A stretch of 64,000 nt of DNA, taken from positions 6,659,433 through 6,723,432 of the forward strand of contig NC_031783.1 in NCBI RefSeq assembly GCF_001522545.3. The letters are read 5' to 3'. Under the pieces are notes generated by a model that saw only the letters and a list, made by a program, of their open reading frames with translations, was not told where the DNA came from and did not search any database. The position numbers were made by a program, and so were the translations under genes. How positions within the stretch are numbered: position 1 is the stretch's first letter; each line of letters begins with the position of its first letter. Below are positions 1 to 11,747 of the stretch, in pieces. This DNA is from Parus major (Eukaryota; Chordata; Aves; Passeriformes; Paridae).

Positions 1-598
1 TCTGTATGTGTTACCTAAAGAAGTCAAAATTGTTATAATTATATTACATCAAGTGTAACTTAACATTTTAATAGGTGATATCTATGGCTGATCTGTCAAT
101 GAATTCTTAAAATTAAAACATGCCATTTAAACACATGATTTACTGATTCATTTCTATAAGGAACTTTCTAGTCATGCTAGAGAAGCATTTCCCTTAAAAT
201 GGGCTCTGCTATATTTTGAAGTAGGTGGTTTTGATATCAAAGAGTAAAAAAAACCTCCTGTATTTTCCCTTTCCCTTGGGGCAGAGTAAGACTGGCTACA
301 AGTCTGTAGCTTGAGGCTGAATCAGTGCAAATTCTTCAAAATATAATTAATTGCATTACACTGAAGTTATCCAACAAATCTTTCAAGTGTATAATCAACA
401 GCAGTAATTTGACAAGTTTATCAATCACTTTACAAGACAAATCCTGATTAAATAAGAAAGGGACTTAATCTTTGCAATACAACATAAATCATGTGTACTG
501 CTTGCTAAGAGATAAGATCAGTTTAATTTTCTACAGCTGGGCTACTGACGGGTATTGTTTAGAGAGCAACACAGAATTCCTTGCAGTAACTCCAGAAC
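1..598. other. AT-rich non-coding DNA
   Basis: Unique AT-rich sequence with short A and T runs. I see no repeat family, RNA gene or frame with recognisable protein content. Confidence 0.6.
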
Positions 599-867
599 TT
601 GCTTGGAATTTGCTTCTCCCCTTGCCTAGGCCAGACAAGACAGGAGGGCTCTGCCTTGATGTGCTGGAGCAGCTCCTCGTGCCTGCCTGGGGCCGCTGGG
701 ATTCGATGTGTGGAGAGGCAGCTCTGCAGACGGGATGGGCCAGGGGAGCCCCCTGCTCTGGGTGCAGTGGGACTGGAGAGAGTCCTGCCCTGCACAGGGA
801 GGGATTGTCCATTGACCATGAGCATCCCTGAGTCCAGGCCACACATCCCACAGGGAGGGCGTGTGCA
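599..867. other. G+C-rich block next to the candidate LTR
   Basis: A sharp rise in G+C over about 270 bp against an AT-rich background. It contains several overlapping open frames of 90-140 codons on both strands, which is what low stop-codon density in G+C-rich DNA produces. None resembles a known protein. On the minus strand it lies immediately downstream of the candidate LTR end, so it could be the leader or internal remnant of the same retroviral element. That is inference: I could not recognise a primer-binding site or gag-type sequence. Confidence 0.4.
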
Positions 868-1400
868 TGTCAGAAAAGTTAATCCACAAACACCAGAGGT
901 TTATGTCCAAAAAGGAGACAGAGGACTCCTTTTACTTTATTCAAATAAAGGGAGAGGCCATGGGGTATTCCCCCTCAAAATTTTCAAGGACACAACTTCC
1001 TTTTTTACCTAATTTCTCATCTGCATTTCCCTCTTTCTTTACCCATTGGCTGAGGAACTTGAGAGGTAGAGAGTCCTGGAATGCCTGTTATCTAAGATTC
1101 CCCTCAAATGCATAACCCCCTCTTTTAATTTTTAATTCTTATGGAATTTATGGTTTTTCACCATTGTTTCTTTCATCTTTCAATATCCAATTTCATTTAT
1201 CAGCAAACCTACAGTTTGTTTGTGAAGGCAAATATATTTTTTCCATTCATCAATCAGTGGAATCCTTTCCATTGTTTCTTTTATCTCTCAGTGCTAGTTT
1301 TGTCTACCAGCAGACCCACAGCTTGTTTGCAAAGACAAACCTGTCATTCCCCTCGTGTGTTCATATGGGTTTTTAACATACTGTGTGTGTGGTTAACCTA
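868..1400 (-). mobile_element. Candidate endogenous-retrovirus LTR (solo or partial)
   Basis: Read on the minus strand the order of elements is LTR-like. First comes a directly duplicated segment of about 72 bp (plus coordinates 1269-1339 and 1161-1232), as in U3 enhancer repeats. Then there is a CCAAT box (ATTGG on plus at 1045-1049), then an AATAAA (TTTATT on plus at 936-941) about 110 bp further on. The left edge TGTCAG at 868 would give the LTR a CA end on the minus strand. No reverse-transcriptase or gag coding remains are visible. The outer (U3) edge was not found and 1400 is a rough limit, since similar-looking sequence may run on to about 1440. Class (ERVK-, ERVL- or ERV1-like) cannot be assigned without a repeat library. 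Confidence 0.4.
1161..1339 (-). repeat. Diverged direct repeat, two units, period about 108 bp
   Basis: Unit 1 (1161-1232) and unit 2 (1269-1339) both begin CCATTGTTTCTTT/T and share the blocks TCAGCA/CCAGCA, ACCTACAG/ACCCACAG, TTGTTTG and AAGGCAAA/AAGACAAA in the same order. The units differ at roughly one base in four, so the duplication is old or belongs to the family consensus. Inside the candidate LTR it would correspond to a duplicated U3 enhancer segment. Confidence 0.65.
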
Positions 1401-2894
1401 ACTTGGGCTTCATTAAACCCTAATACAAAGATTTAGTCTAGAGGGGTGCCCAGAATGTCTAAAGCTTCTTACCTTTTTCCTCCCTCCTTCAGGTCCTTGT
1501 TTTTCTTAGTTGTATTTATTGCCCCTTTTCTATTTGGTGACTGAATTCTTGTTGTGTATGCAATACTGGTGTCCAACACTACAACTTAATGGCTTTGTTT
1601 ATAGGGGATTATATATAAACTTAAGGAAAACTCAAAGTCCCTGACATGGAGCTGGTAAATCCCTGTGTTTTTAGCAGCATAGCTGCAAAAGATATTAAGG
1701 TGCTTAGCATCTTCATCTACAAAATCAGAGTGAAAACATAGAGCTGAGAGCCAGTTTTTGTGTTCCAGTACATGTATAATGCTTCCAACAAAACCCAGAG
1801 TCTTCCAGTGAAGACAAGTTGCAACTTTTTAACAGAGGGGACTAATCTGTGCTGGTCTCTGGCTTGCTTTTAAAAAGGGGGAGGCCCAGGGTGTTAAAAT
1901 TTATGTGTAGATGGTCAGCAGGTTGCATGGAGAGTATAATGTTATTTAATATAAGTTCTCATTGCTTTTAAATATACTCGCTTGGTTGTAGCTGTAATTT
2001 ACTGAATACACTAATGTATTTTTATTAAATAATAGAAAATAACTTCCTGCTGTTTATGCATTCCTTTTCCTGGTTTAATTAATTGTCTAGACTAAAGGTA
2101 TGCTGTACTTCTTAGTACGGATGTCTTCTGCAGCTAAAGGCATGCATTTCTTGGATGGATTAAGTAGCTATGAATGCTGGGGAATGAATGGACTTTGGAA
2201 ACCTCCCAAAAATTTATCGTGTAATGATTTTTGTCATGGTGAAAGCTGCAGTGGCTGGAGTTCCTGGCAGAAAAATTAATCTCTTTCAACACAGGGAAAC
2301 ATTTCCTGAATACTTCTGTTGATATTCCTCTTCAAAACCAAACTTCTTGTAAATATTTGATTTTTTTCTCCATGTTTGGAGCCACAATCACTCTGCCAAA
2401 ATCAGAGAACTGTGGGCTTCACAGTTTACTTGGGACACTAATGGAAATATTCTTCTGACACTAAGAACTGCACATGTTGCTGTGTAAACACAGTCAGTCT
2501 TGGACCTTGCTATGAGATTTGATCCATACATAGAGTAGAAGGGTCCCATGACTGGAAAGTTTATGATTGAGTAAATAAAGCCTAGGGATACAATAAACAG
2601 TGATAAAATATAAAAAAATAGAAAAAGTACTAACATTTTATATATGGAAGAAAGATATATGGAAATTAAAATTGTATTTGGGGTTTTAAGCTGGGAGACT
2701 GGCTGCAGTTAAATGAATCATTTATTGTTTTGATGTGCTGTTGTATGAAAGGAGTTAAAAATGTATTCCTCAGTGAATTCCTGGTGAAAAGCAGTGGTCC
2801 GAGGAAGAGCCTTTGTGACACTCTGAATTTCATTGTCCCCATAGATTGCTCTTTGATTTCTTGTCTGAGCTTGTGAACTTGATTGGTTTTAGGC
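1401..2894. other. AT-rich non-coding DNA
   Basis: Unique sequence. The first ~150 bp (to about 1560) may still belong to the retroviral element, but I found no diagnostic motif. The remainder has only short AT-rich runs and chance open frames below 85 codons. Confidence 0.55.
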
Positions 2895-3115
2895 AAAACT
2901 CAGTGGGCAGGGCAGAGGGAGTGAGACCATCCCTCTGTTCCCCTGACCTGGGCTAAGGGATGGGCACTGCAGTGGGATAGAGCTCCTGGGGGTGCTGGCT
3001 CCAGGGACTCGGGAAAAACCAGGGATGCTCCAAGGCACAGCTGGCTGAGTTGCCCTGCCTACAGTGCTGCTGCCTTCTGGCTTGCCTGGACTTTACAGAC
3101 AAAGAATAAAGCTTT
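2895..3115. other. Small G+C-richer block ending in AATAAA
   Basis: About 200 bp of G+C-rich sequence that ends in an AATAAAGCTTT at 3105-3115 on the plus strand. This layout could be a fragment of an old LTR or the 3' end of a transcript. I recognise neither, and no duplication or terminal TG/CA pair was found. Confidence 0.3.
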
Positions 3116-5999
3116 AAAAATTCTTCTGCATTTCCTGCTTCTTCCCTCCCCCATTTCAGGAAAACAAGTGGATCAAATATTAAGGAACCAACCCTTTCAT
3201 AGTCATCGGATATTTCCAAATACATTTTTGACATTTTGAGTAATAAACTTTTATTGAGTTGCAGTTACATGTGGTGCTGATTCTAAACTTCCAGTACTGT
3301 TGTTGAGATATAGCCTGCTCTGAATCTTTCATGAAAAGTGTCAGAGGTGCTCTTTTTATCTTTTTTTAGGGATGCATTCTGACTCTGTAGTGTCATCACT
3401 GACCTCTCCACTACCACTGACATGTTTTCCTAAGAATGATAAAAGGTTATGTTTTTCAGTCTTTCTTTTGATTGCCAAATTGTGAAATTTGTTATAAATC
3501 CTGATGATGATTCATTATGCTGTTGCTCAGAGGTGACAGTGACTTTTAATGCATATTGAGTGAAAATTTGGTGTGAGAAATTGCACAGGCAGCATTAGTT
3601 GTTACTGTCATTAGTACTGATCTGATTGTGATTTTTTAATTTTTTTAGTTAATAAGTAATTCACACGCTCATGCAAGCCACCTTGGAAATCCAAGCTTCT
3701 ATAAAGAGAATTGCATGTCTTGAGGAGTGGCCACAGAAACACTTGGAAGTTTTTCTAATGGTTCTAACTCCATCTTGCCCTAGAGTTAATAGAAGAGAAC
3801 AGAAATTCACTGGGATTCATCTCAGCTGCCTTCTCAATTTCCATCAAAACCACAATTATTGTACAAGGGTTTGGCTGTTGTTGTTATGACAGCCGTGGTC
3901 AGTTCCTACATTGTATTCTGAGCTTCCTGAGCCCCCCCAGCCTTCCCAGTTGCCCTTGGGCCTTGTGTCATTGCAGGGGTCACTGAGGTTCACAGCAGGC
4001 GTTGGCTGCCACAGCCAGGGGACTGTCCAGGGCAGGAACACCCCACAGGCCTGCTCTGTTCTGTTCCTGTCCTCTTTACTGGAGGGGGTGTTCAAGGGTA
4101 TATTTAGATTATTTTCCAGGGATGTAGAACTTGGTCTGGGACCATGCATTGTTAGTATGCTTCAGAAGACTCCCCTGGAACCCTTTCAGTACAGCGTATT
4201 TTTTTAGAGGGAATCTTTTATACTGACTTTGGAACTTCTTCCAAGTGGTTCATGTGTGAAAATCATTTCTGTAGACATTTGCAGTCTTAAAAGCTACTTT
4301 TATTCTACTCATCCTGTTTTGATATTTCCCATTGCTGTTGACTTTAGGAATGTAAGACATGGAGGCTCAGAGTGAAAGGATGTCTTGAAAGAGCTGTCAT
4401 TTTAATGAGAAATGCAACTGGTTGAAGGTAGTCTCAGGATTTTAATTGAATAATTCCATAGATTGTCGTTTTTGTTTGAAGCAGGAATGTCAGGAGCAGA
4501 ATAAGACAAACATAAAAACCTAAGTACTGTAGAACTTAATTTATACTTTGCTTGAAAAGGAATATCAAAAGATATCATTGCATGTTGCTTATGTAAGTTC
4601 ACACCTTTTATTTGTACATATCTATTTTCATTTCTAGATGTCACTATTTAGGAAAATACGATATCAACCTTACATTGAAAAAGAAAAGCATTAAAGGAAT
4701 CCATCCACATTTTCTCTGATGTGGATCAAAGGAAATTGTATCTATTTGGGATAGATGCTAAAGTAACCATGGAAAACTTGCATGATCTGCAGTTCTTTAT
4801 GTACCTTAAGAAGACAGAGAAGTGTGATTTTGGGAGTAGCAGGGAGCTCTGGGGCTGTCAGGAGGATGTCAGGATCTTTCTGATTCTGAAAATGAATTGA
4901 TCTTTAAAAATAGACTCCTGTATCCACATTTAGATATAAAAAAAAATAAAAAAATTAGAGTGTAATTAAGTTTGTGTGTCAAAACTCATCAGATTTTTTT
5001 AGCACTTCTTTTTTAGGGCTCAACACAGCTATTTTTATTTCATCTGATGAATTAAATCTTTGACTTCTACTTCCTTTTTATTACTGAATCTCTGCTAATC
5101 TCTTTTTGAAGTGTATGCAAGAAATGATATCTATTCATTGTATTTTCTTTTTCTGGCAACAAAAATTTGCCACTACAAGTGGCAGAGAAGCACTACAAGT
5201 ATCCATGATCTCTGATTTATTATTTTTCTTTAGAGTTGTTGCTTTAGAAAGTCAAAGAACTTTAAATGTGTTATATTCTCAAATTAGAAATGAAGACTAT
5301 AGATGGCCTTTGAAGAAGGAGTTATGAAGATTTATGGAAAGGCAAAATAAGTTTTTGTTGCCAGATTAAAAACTATCTTCCAGATTGTCCTGTTCAATAT
5401 AATTATATAAAAATCAGACCAATATGTTTCATGGAATAGGTTATCTATTAATAAGATGAAGTAACAACCATACCAAATCTTCAAAAAAATTACAGGTGCA
5501 GGTGACATTTTTCAATTTGCATTTTTGCTCACATTTTGATGAGTGCCCATTTGGTCAGAAATAATAATTCTAATGATTGATTCTGTGACAGTTTTTACCA
5601 TTCAAGAAATCAAAAATGTGATTTTTTAAAAATTAAAGGTAGTATTACACTTTTTGGAGTTATAAGCTTTTCTTGAGATTCTGTGTTGCTGATGGAACTT
5701 CTCCTGTTGTCCTTCCTTCTGAGCTGGTCCTGCCAATAGACTGATTTTTTTGAGTGTGGACTGACTGTGCCAGTTTGTCAGGAGATAAAGCCACATGTCA
5801 CTTCAGGATGTAATGTTAGCAAGGGTTTTGTGTGTAAGAAACAGGAGGTAATTAATCTGTTCTGTTTGGAGTTAACAAGGCAGAAACATTGCTCAGATTT
5901 GAACGCCACGCTGATGGTGTCTGATGTGGTGATGTCAAACATGCTGACAAATTTCAGAGGATAGCAAAATGGAAATGATGACCTGTGACCAAGACTAAG
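3116..5999. other. Mostly AT-rich non-coding DNA with one G+C-richer patch
   Basis: Unique sequence. A G+C-richer patch lies at about 3895-4185. Its second half has a faint resemblance to a CR1 3' region (GGTGTTCAAGGG near 4088), too weak to call. The rest is AT-rich with no supported gene. Confidence 0.5.
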
Positions 6000-6360
6000 T
6001 GAAGCAAGTTTCTTTAGTCAGAAGGTTGGAGAAGGCAGGATGCTGGGGCTCCTCAGCTGCTCCACGCCCACATCCAGCAGGGAGGTGGAAAGCAGCTGCT
6101 GCCAACTAAGCCAAGTACCAAACCCTGAGAGTGCCTAAAGCAGTGCTGGGCAGGGAGCAGGGACCTCCCTCCCCATCTCCTGTGAGAGATGAACCTTACC
6201 CAGTTTTACACCTCTCTGCAGCCCCTGGACTTTTAAACCAAAGCAGTAAGGAACAAAATCCACCCTGTGAGGAGTCAGCGTGGAACTGCTGGCTCCATGC
6301 TGGAAAATGGAGCAATGACAATCACTCAGTGACAATAGTAGCAGCCAGCAAACATTTATG
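6000..6360. other. Unclassified G+C-richer patch
   Basis: About 350 bp of moderately G+C-rich DNA with open frames of 66-76 codons on both strands and no recognisable protein or repeat family. It may be a degraded transposon. Confidence 0.3.
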
Positions 6361-6949
6361 ATGGGGCAGATAGTTTTGGATTATGCCACTGTGTTTAGCA
6401 GTGGATGTAATGTCATCTGAGGGAGTTTCTCCTCAGTGGTTTAAAAATGTGTTTTCAAAAACTTTGTAATATCATTTTGAATAATTACATGGACAAAATT
6501 TTGTTCAGTCAGCTGTGGGACTGTGTGTAGTGTTTGTGAACTCAAGGTCATTATAGATGCAGAGAAATACCTTAGGCTGTATATTATTTGGAAAGAGCAT
6601 GAAAGCACTACAACAGGCTAAATTCAGAGGTTATAGAAACCCTTTGTTGCTTGTTAAGAATATGTTTGATAAATTTCTATCATAGATAACATCAATATTC
6701 TTCAGTGTTTAATGGCAAGAATGCATTATAGTCTTCTGCCATCTGTTCCAAACCTCTCTTTCACTGATGCTATGAAAAATACAGAAACCCCTCCCTTTCT
6801 TGTAAGACTATGGGGTTTTTTTCATCTTTTTACAATGCCATCTTTGAAGTTACTTGATTTATTTTTTTTTTGGTCATCTTGTATGATTTCTTCTCTGCTT
6901 GTGTCTATTCATCTCAAAAAAATAAATGCAATAAATTGTTAAAAGGGAA
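6361..6949. other. AT-rich non-coding DNA
   Basis: Unique AT-rich sequence. I see nothing gene-like in it. Confidence 0.55.
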
Positions 6950-7405
6950 AAGTACTAAGCAGTAGAAAGAGGTAAAAAGAAGATTGGAATCAGAAAGGAG
7001 AAATAATTGTATAATTATAACACTGTGTGTGCAGAATCCAAAGGGAATGCTGTTATAGAATGATATGCTGCAGGAAGAAGGAGGTGTAATATAGAGGAAA
7101 GCAGTGAATAAAACAGGATAACAGAGCAGGTAAGGGGAAATTCAGAAAGCTTGTGGGAGTTGAAAGAAGGATGAAAACAGCCAAGGGAATGAAGAGAGAA
7201 CAGCTGACAAATGGCAAGGGAAGCTGAAAGGGGACTTGAGTGGAGCAGATGGTGGATGGGGTGGGCAAAGGAAGAAAGTGAAATAGCTGAAAAACTAGTT
7301 CAGAGGAGGTAGTAGGAATGGAAAACAGCAATATCCAGGGAGAGCTGAGTATAATGACTGAAGTTGGGAGAATGGCAGAAAGTGCTGAAGGAAATTGAGT
7401 AGGAA
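6950..7405 (+). repeat. Purine-rich, strand-asymmetric tract
   Basis: For about 450 bp the plus strand is dominated by A and G, with many AGGAAG, GGGAA and GAAAG words and few pyrimidine runs. It is not a simple tandem repeat. The long minus-strand open frame here (118 codons, rich in P, S, L and F) is the direct consequence of a pyrimidine-rich strand and does not look like a protein. Such tracts can arise from decayed GA microsatellites or the antisense of a polypyrimidine tract. Confidence 0.55.
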
Positions 7406-8891
7406 TCAATTGATGTTTGTAAAAAACAATTACTGTTTGAGAAGTGCAGACAACATAATTTCAAGCAGAAGAGTTCTACAAAGGGTTTTCAGATCTTTCT
7501 GGCAAGTCGTGTTTTGGAGCTATTGCCACCAGCTCTTTAGCTTCATTTTCCAGGTGCAGGTTGTTTATTGCAGTGTTAGTAGAGCTTCTGCAACCATTTT
7601 CAAAACTTGGTTTGATCTCCTGTTTGAGATCTTAGTCTTCAAAAATTTTACAGATATTACTATCCATTGTAGGCACAAATGAGAAAGCTTGTTTACCTTG
7701 AATTTCTTGGGACAAGGAATTCTGAAACACTAGCAGTTCTGTGTGATTCTGTGTGATTCTGATGTGGTTTACTGTATCCTCTTGTAACTTATATCATAGA
7801 GATTTCACATTTCATTTCTTTAAATGGATTAATAACATTTTAATGCCATTTACACGTTCAACTTCAGTAGGTTTTCTTTCATTGCTTCCCTGCTGCTTAA
7901 GCAATTGGGTTCAGTGAGTGGAGAACTTTCCCTTCACCAGTGCTTTGCAGGAAGGACAATACTGAACACATTAGTCACCAACAAAGGATTGCTGTGCCAG
8001 TGCTTTGGGAATCACATCACAGGAAGTCAAACACGGTTGTGATTCCCACAGCTTTATTTTATATGGCAATCAAAGAGGGAAATGTTAGGGTTTTTTTAAT
8101 TGCTCTTGGAAATCCGCTGAGTTGAATTTAGTCTGCATTCAGATTGGTTAGTTGTTCAAGGTTTTGGGGCTTTACTTTCATTTTAAACTTCTGTTGTTGG
8201 GGTAATACAGTTACTGCTGAAAAAGGAGGAGACATTAATATCACTGATGTCCTGACCATTAAAAATCAGAAGTAAATGAGGAGTTTATTAGGGATTGAAT
8301 TATGATTTCACATTTGTTTAAGATGTACTGTGCTAATCTCACCATATCCTTAGAAGAAAATTTGAAAAAGGGAGTAGAAAAGGCAAAAAATTCCTCTAAA
8401 TGTAGCTGGGAGAAAAAAGAAAATATGCCCCAAACTAAGGTATCCTTGTGTGTGCATGTCAGGCTGTTGATATTTGGGATGGTATTTTGCTGTTGCTGTC
8501 TGTGTTGTGGGTTCTCCAATGCTTTCCTTTTTAAATGAAGTGATATTGAATCACATAGTGGGGAAAAAGTGCCAGCAGCTGTTAGAAATTATTTCAAGAT
8601 ATGAATATACCTGTGTGTCTTCACCCTTAAATAAGGTAATTTTCTGCAGAAATGCACAAATTTTTTCCCAGTGAAATTCACTATTCCATGGAAAGGGACA
8701 CTGTCTGAAAAAAGAAAACAGTCAGGAATATAATTTAATATTCTACAGTGATTTTGTTTGATTTTTAAATATTTGTTAATAGTTCTGCACTGAGTCTACT
8801 GCACCAATACTTGGAATAAATCAGTAGTAGTAAAAAAGCAATGCTCCTTAAAAAATATGCTACAGGTAAGATCAGATAAAGAAGTGTTTAT
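7406..8891. other. AT-rich non-coding DNA
   Basis: Unique sequence. The only small structure seen is a two-copy 10-bp tandem (TCTGTGTGAT) at 7738-7757. Confidence 0.55.
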
Positions 8892-8919
8892 CATAATTCA
8901 TATGAAATTATGAATTATG
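8892..8919. repeat. Inverted repeat, 10-bp arms, 8-bp spacer
   Basis: The arms CATAATTCAT (8892-8901) and ATGAATTATG (8910-8919) are perfect reverse complements. The sequence is AT-rich, so a chance origin is plausible. It lies about 190 bp from the 22-bp palindrome at 9112. Confidence 0.7.
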
Positions 8920-9111
8920 TAGAAGAGAGAAATTCTCGTTGGAGGGTGGAAATTCTTCTTTTGATTACTTGATTATTTGATTTCAATTTCAGGGATTGAA
9001 ACTCAACACTTCAAGAACTGATCACTGTTTTGAAAAACACGTGATCCTATCACTTACAGTAATTTAAGATTCCTTATTTGCTATTGGATAATTTTATTTC
9101 TATTGCTTTAT

Positions 9112-9133
9112 AGAAACTATAATTATAGTTTCT
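9112..9133. repeat. Perfect 22-bp palindrome
   Basis: AGAAACTATAA followed directly by TTATAGTTTCT, exact reverse complements with no spacer. A rough base-composition estimate gives about 0.03 such perfect palindromes expected in a window this size. Function is unknown. Confidence 0.85.
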
Positions 9134-11727
9134 TTAGGGGTTTAAAATGTTTTGGGGTTGCTAGAACTTGGGTTTTTTTTCTTTCATATTTTTGGCTTAC
9201 CCTTTTTTTGAGGCACTTGTTCTTGCTTTTCAATTTTATGAGGAAAAACAGGTAAAAAAGGTAAAATCTTAATCATGGAGTAGCAAGTCTGAAGACTGAT
9301 GATCAAACATTTGCACTCAGTTATTTTCAGAAAAGGAGAATTTTAAGTGATCTGGTTAAACAACTTGAAGTACTCTGGTGAACAGGAACAGGTTTGTTCC
9401 CAAGATTTGTTGCAGTAAGACTGAACACTCTTGGAACAGACAGTACTGGTGCCTTTGCTGGGCAAAAATGAAACCCTGCAGATACCAGTTCTTCCAGTGC
9501 TGGGAATTAATCTGTTTGTCTCGTGGCTTAAAGGAGTAAGAACCTGTAAGCAAAAGGCTGATGGAGTGGGGATAGGACACTCTTCCAGCCTCTGCTGCAA
9601 ACCACATCAGCAATCCTACACTTCACTTAGTGGAACATTAAAGTGGTAAAGTGGATTTCACTTCAGGATGAAGAGATGCAAATGTTCTTCCATGTTCCCA
9701 CAGGGTTCTGTGGGAGACTTTAAGGTTCTTTTCCATTAGGAGAATAAGGGCACAGTATTCCCTTTTTTTCAGATCTCCCACATATTATTTTTGCTTGTTT
9801 TCATGCATGGGGGCATAATTATTAATGTTGATATTTAAGGTATCCCTGACTAGATTTGGTATTTTGATGTGAATACAAGTGGTCATGTTTCTCAGAATTG
9901 TTTTTCAAGGTCCAACAGATATAGGCAGCTGTCATGATAGACACTCAGACCACTTAGTTCACCTTCTCAGGAGCTACAGGAGACAACCACTTCTTCCAAA
10001 ACCTGCTAAGATAGGTGGGGTCTCAGATTCAATGGAAATGGAATGGCTTTTGCCATTCATACTCAGGAGCTGAAACAGTGAAAATAGGAAGGAAACAAGA
10101 AAGGCCACCAGGGCACACATAAAGAGTTCTGAAGAACTGTCCAGTGTAGTTTATAACGTTTATATAAACAAGCAAATTTACTCTCAGATGTGTGTGATAG
10201 ATTGGAAATACCTAAACTTTGAAAGAAGCATTTTATTCCTGGTTTATCAGAGCTCTTTCTCTTTACCTGCTTTTCTTCCTTATCCTTTTCACCCCATTTC
10301 ACCTCTAAATTGTTGGCTGATTTTAGCTGTTTTGGAAAGGACTAGAGATCTTGGGAGAAATATGTTTGTTTTTTTCTTCTAGTTTATTTTATTTTGTGAG
10401 ATCTGAGATAGACCATGAATGCCTCCACTGAAACCAATATTGGAAAGTTGCTTTATTTGACATGAGAGAATATATATGAAGTGAGACACTGGAAATCAGC
10501 CTGTATTATATCACTGCTCACAGACTTAATTCTAATACTTTCTGTCTGCTGTTGTAGGTGGATGGTTTGAACTTCTGAGATAGTACAGTTCACGACTCTT
10601 CAGATGATATTTGCATTCATTTAATTAAGTTATTTTGCAGTCAACCTCATGACTTTGGATTTCAGTGGTTGAATAGTTAATAGCATGTATGCTTAGTCAC
10701 TCGTAATTTGGCTATGCATAGAGAGAACTAGGGGATGCATGCTCAGATTCTTTAATAATAAATGTATTGGCTCTGATATGCAACTCCTATTAGAAATCAG
10801 ATTAAGAAAAGGCTTTGGATGTTCTTATTTTAAATTTAGGTGTTGTTATGAAAAATCTCTCAATCTGAAATATATCTTAATAAGACAAATCCTGACAGAG
10901 ATCAATTTGGACCCTCTGTCTAGGCATGGGAGCTGTATGAAAACACAGCAGAGCATTTTTCTTTCATCAAACAATTTAGCGGCAGAGTTAAAGCAGCTGG
11001 AGCTGCCAGAGCTTCTGTTCCATGGGCAACCCTGCTCACCAACAGGCCTGTGTAATATCTTGGGGGTCTGGGAAGGTTTTTAAGATTTTATCATTTTTAT
11101 CTTGGGTATAAGTGGTCCAAGTACTTGTACATGTTTAATGTGTATGTAAGGCACCATGTTCTCTATTCAAGTAAAATAAAACTCTTTTAGACTATTTCAT
11201 GTAGGAAATACGTCATTTAGTATTTTGCCAAAGAAAGCAATTGCTGGTTGCAAATAATAAAACATGCACATGGCTACTCTCAATGATTTATTTGGCTTTC
11301 AGGATATTATATACCTAAATAGAATGGGAAGTTGGGGTTGTTTTTGTTTTCACTTACTGAAGTCATCTTGAAATTCAGAAGTCAAAGATTCTGGGAAGCA
11401 CTTGAAAGATTTGACTATTGAGTCATGTGTGTAATTGTTGATGGTTGGAGGTACATCTGGGCATGTTTTGGACAATGGTTGCAGCTCCTCAGAGTGCTTT
11501 GTTTTTTGATTTTAAAATCACAAAGAAGGTGTGAAATAGAGCTTGTCACTGCTGAAGACTCATTCCTTCATTTGAAATATTCCAGAAGGTATTTGTTCCA
11601 AGTTTATCTAAAGAGCAATTATTCTAAAGACTGAGTCTCAAACTTTTTGATGACATTAAGGAAAAATTCAGAAACATTGGACAAATTGAAACAAAGAGTG
11701 CAGGGACTTAGCCAGCTTGTGGCACAT
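9134..11727. other. AT-rich non-coding DNA
   Basis: Unique sequence. It carries an ATTTGCAT octamer near 10610 in a TAAT-rich context. No coding frame or repeat is recognised. Confidence 0.5.
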
Positions 11728-11747
11728 TGACCCTGGGTCACTGACCT
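11728..11747. promoter_or_regulatory. Clustered nuclear-receptor-type half sites (ER1 plus IR1)
   Basis: Three TGACC-type half sites lie in 20 bp: TGACCC (11728-11733), GGGTCA (11735-11740) and TGACCT (11742-11747). The first pair forms an exact everted repeat with a 1-bp spacer. The second pair, GGGTCA-C-TGACCT, is an inverted repeat with a 1-bp spacer, one base from the IR1 consensus AGGTCAnTGACCT known for FXR/RXR-type receptors. Binding is inference from motif form only. Confidence 0.35.

Noticed and set aside
3500..3570. C/D snoRNA-like start (TGATGATGA)
   Set aside because: No convincing D box or closing stem at the right distance.
3895..4185. Possible CR1 fragment (GGTGTTCAAGGG and following)
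   Set aside because: Only one short word fits; the expected neighbouring CR1 blocks are absent.
7053..7409. 118-codon minus-strand frame rich in S, P, L and F
   Set aside because: Direct consequence of the pyrimidine-rich strand.
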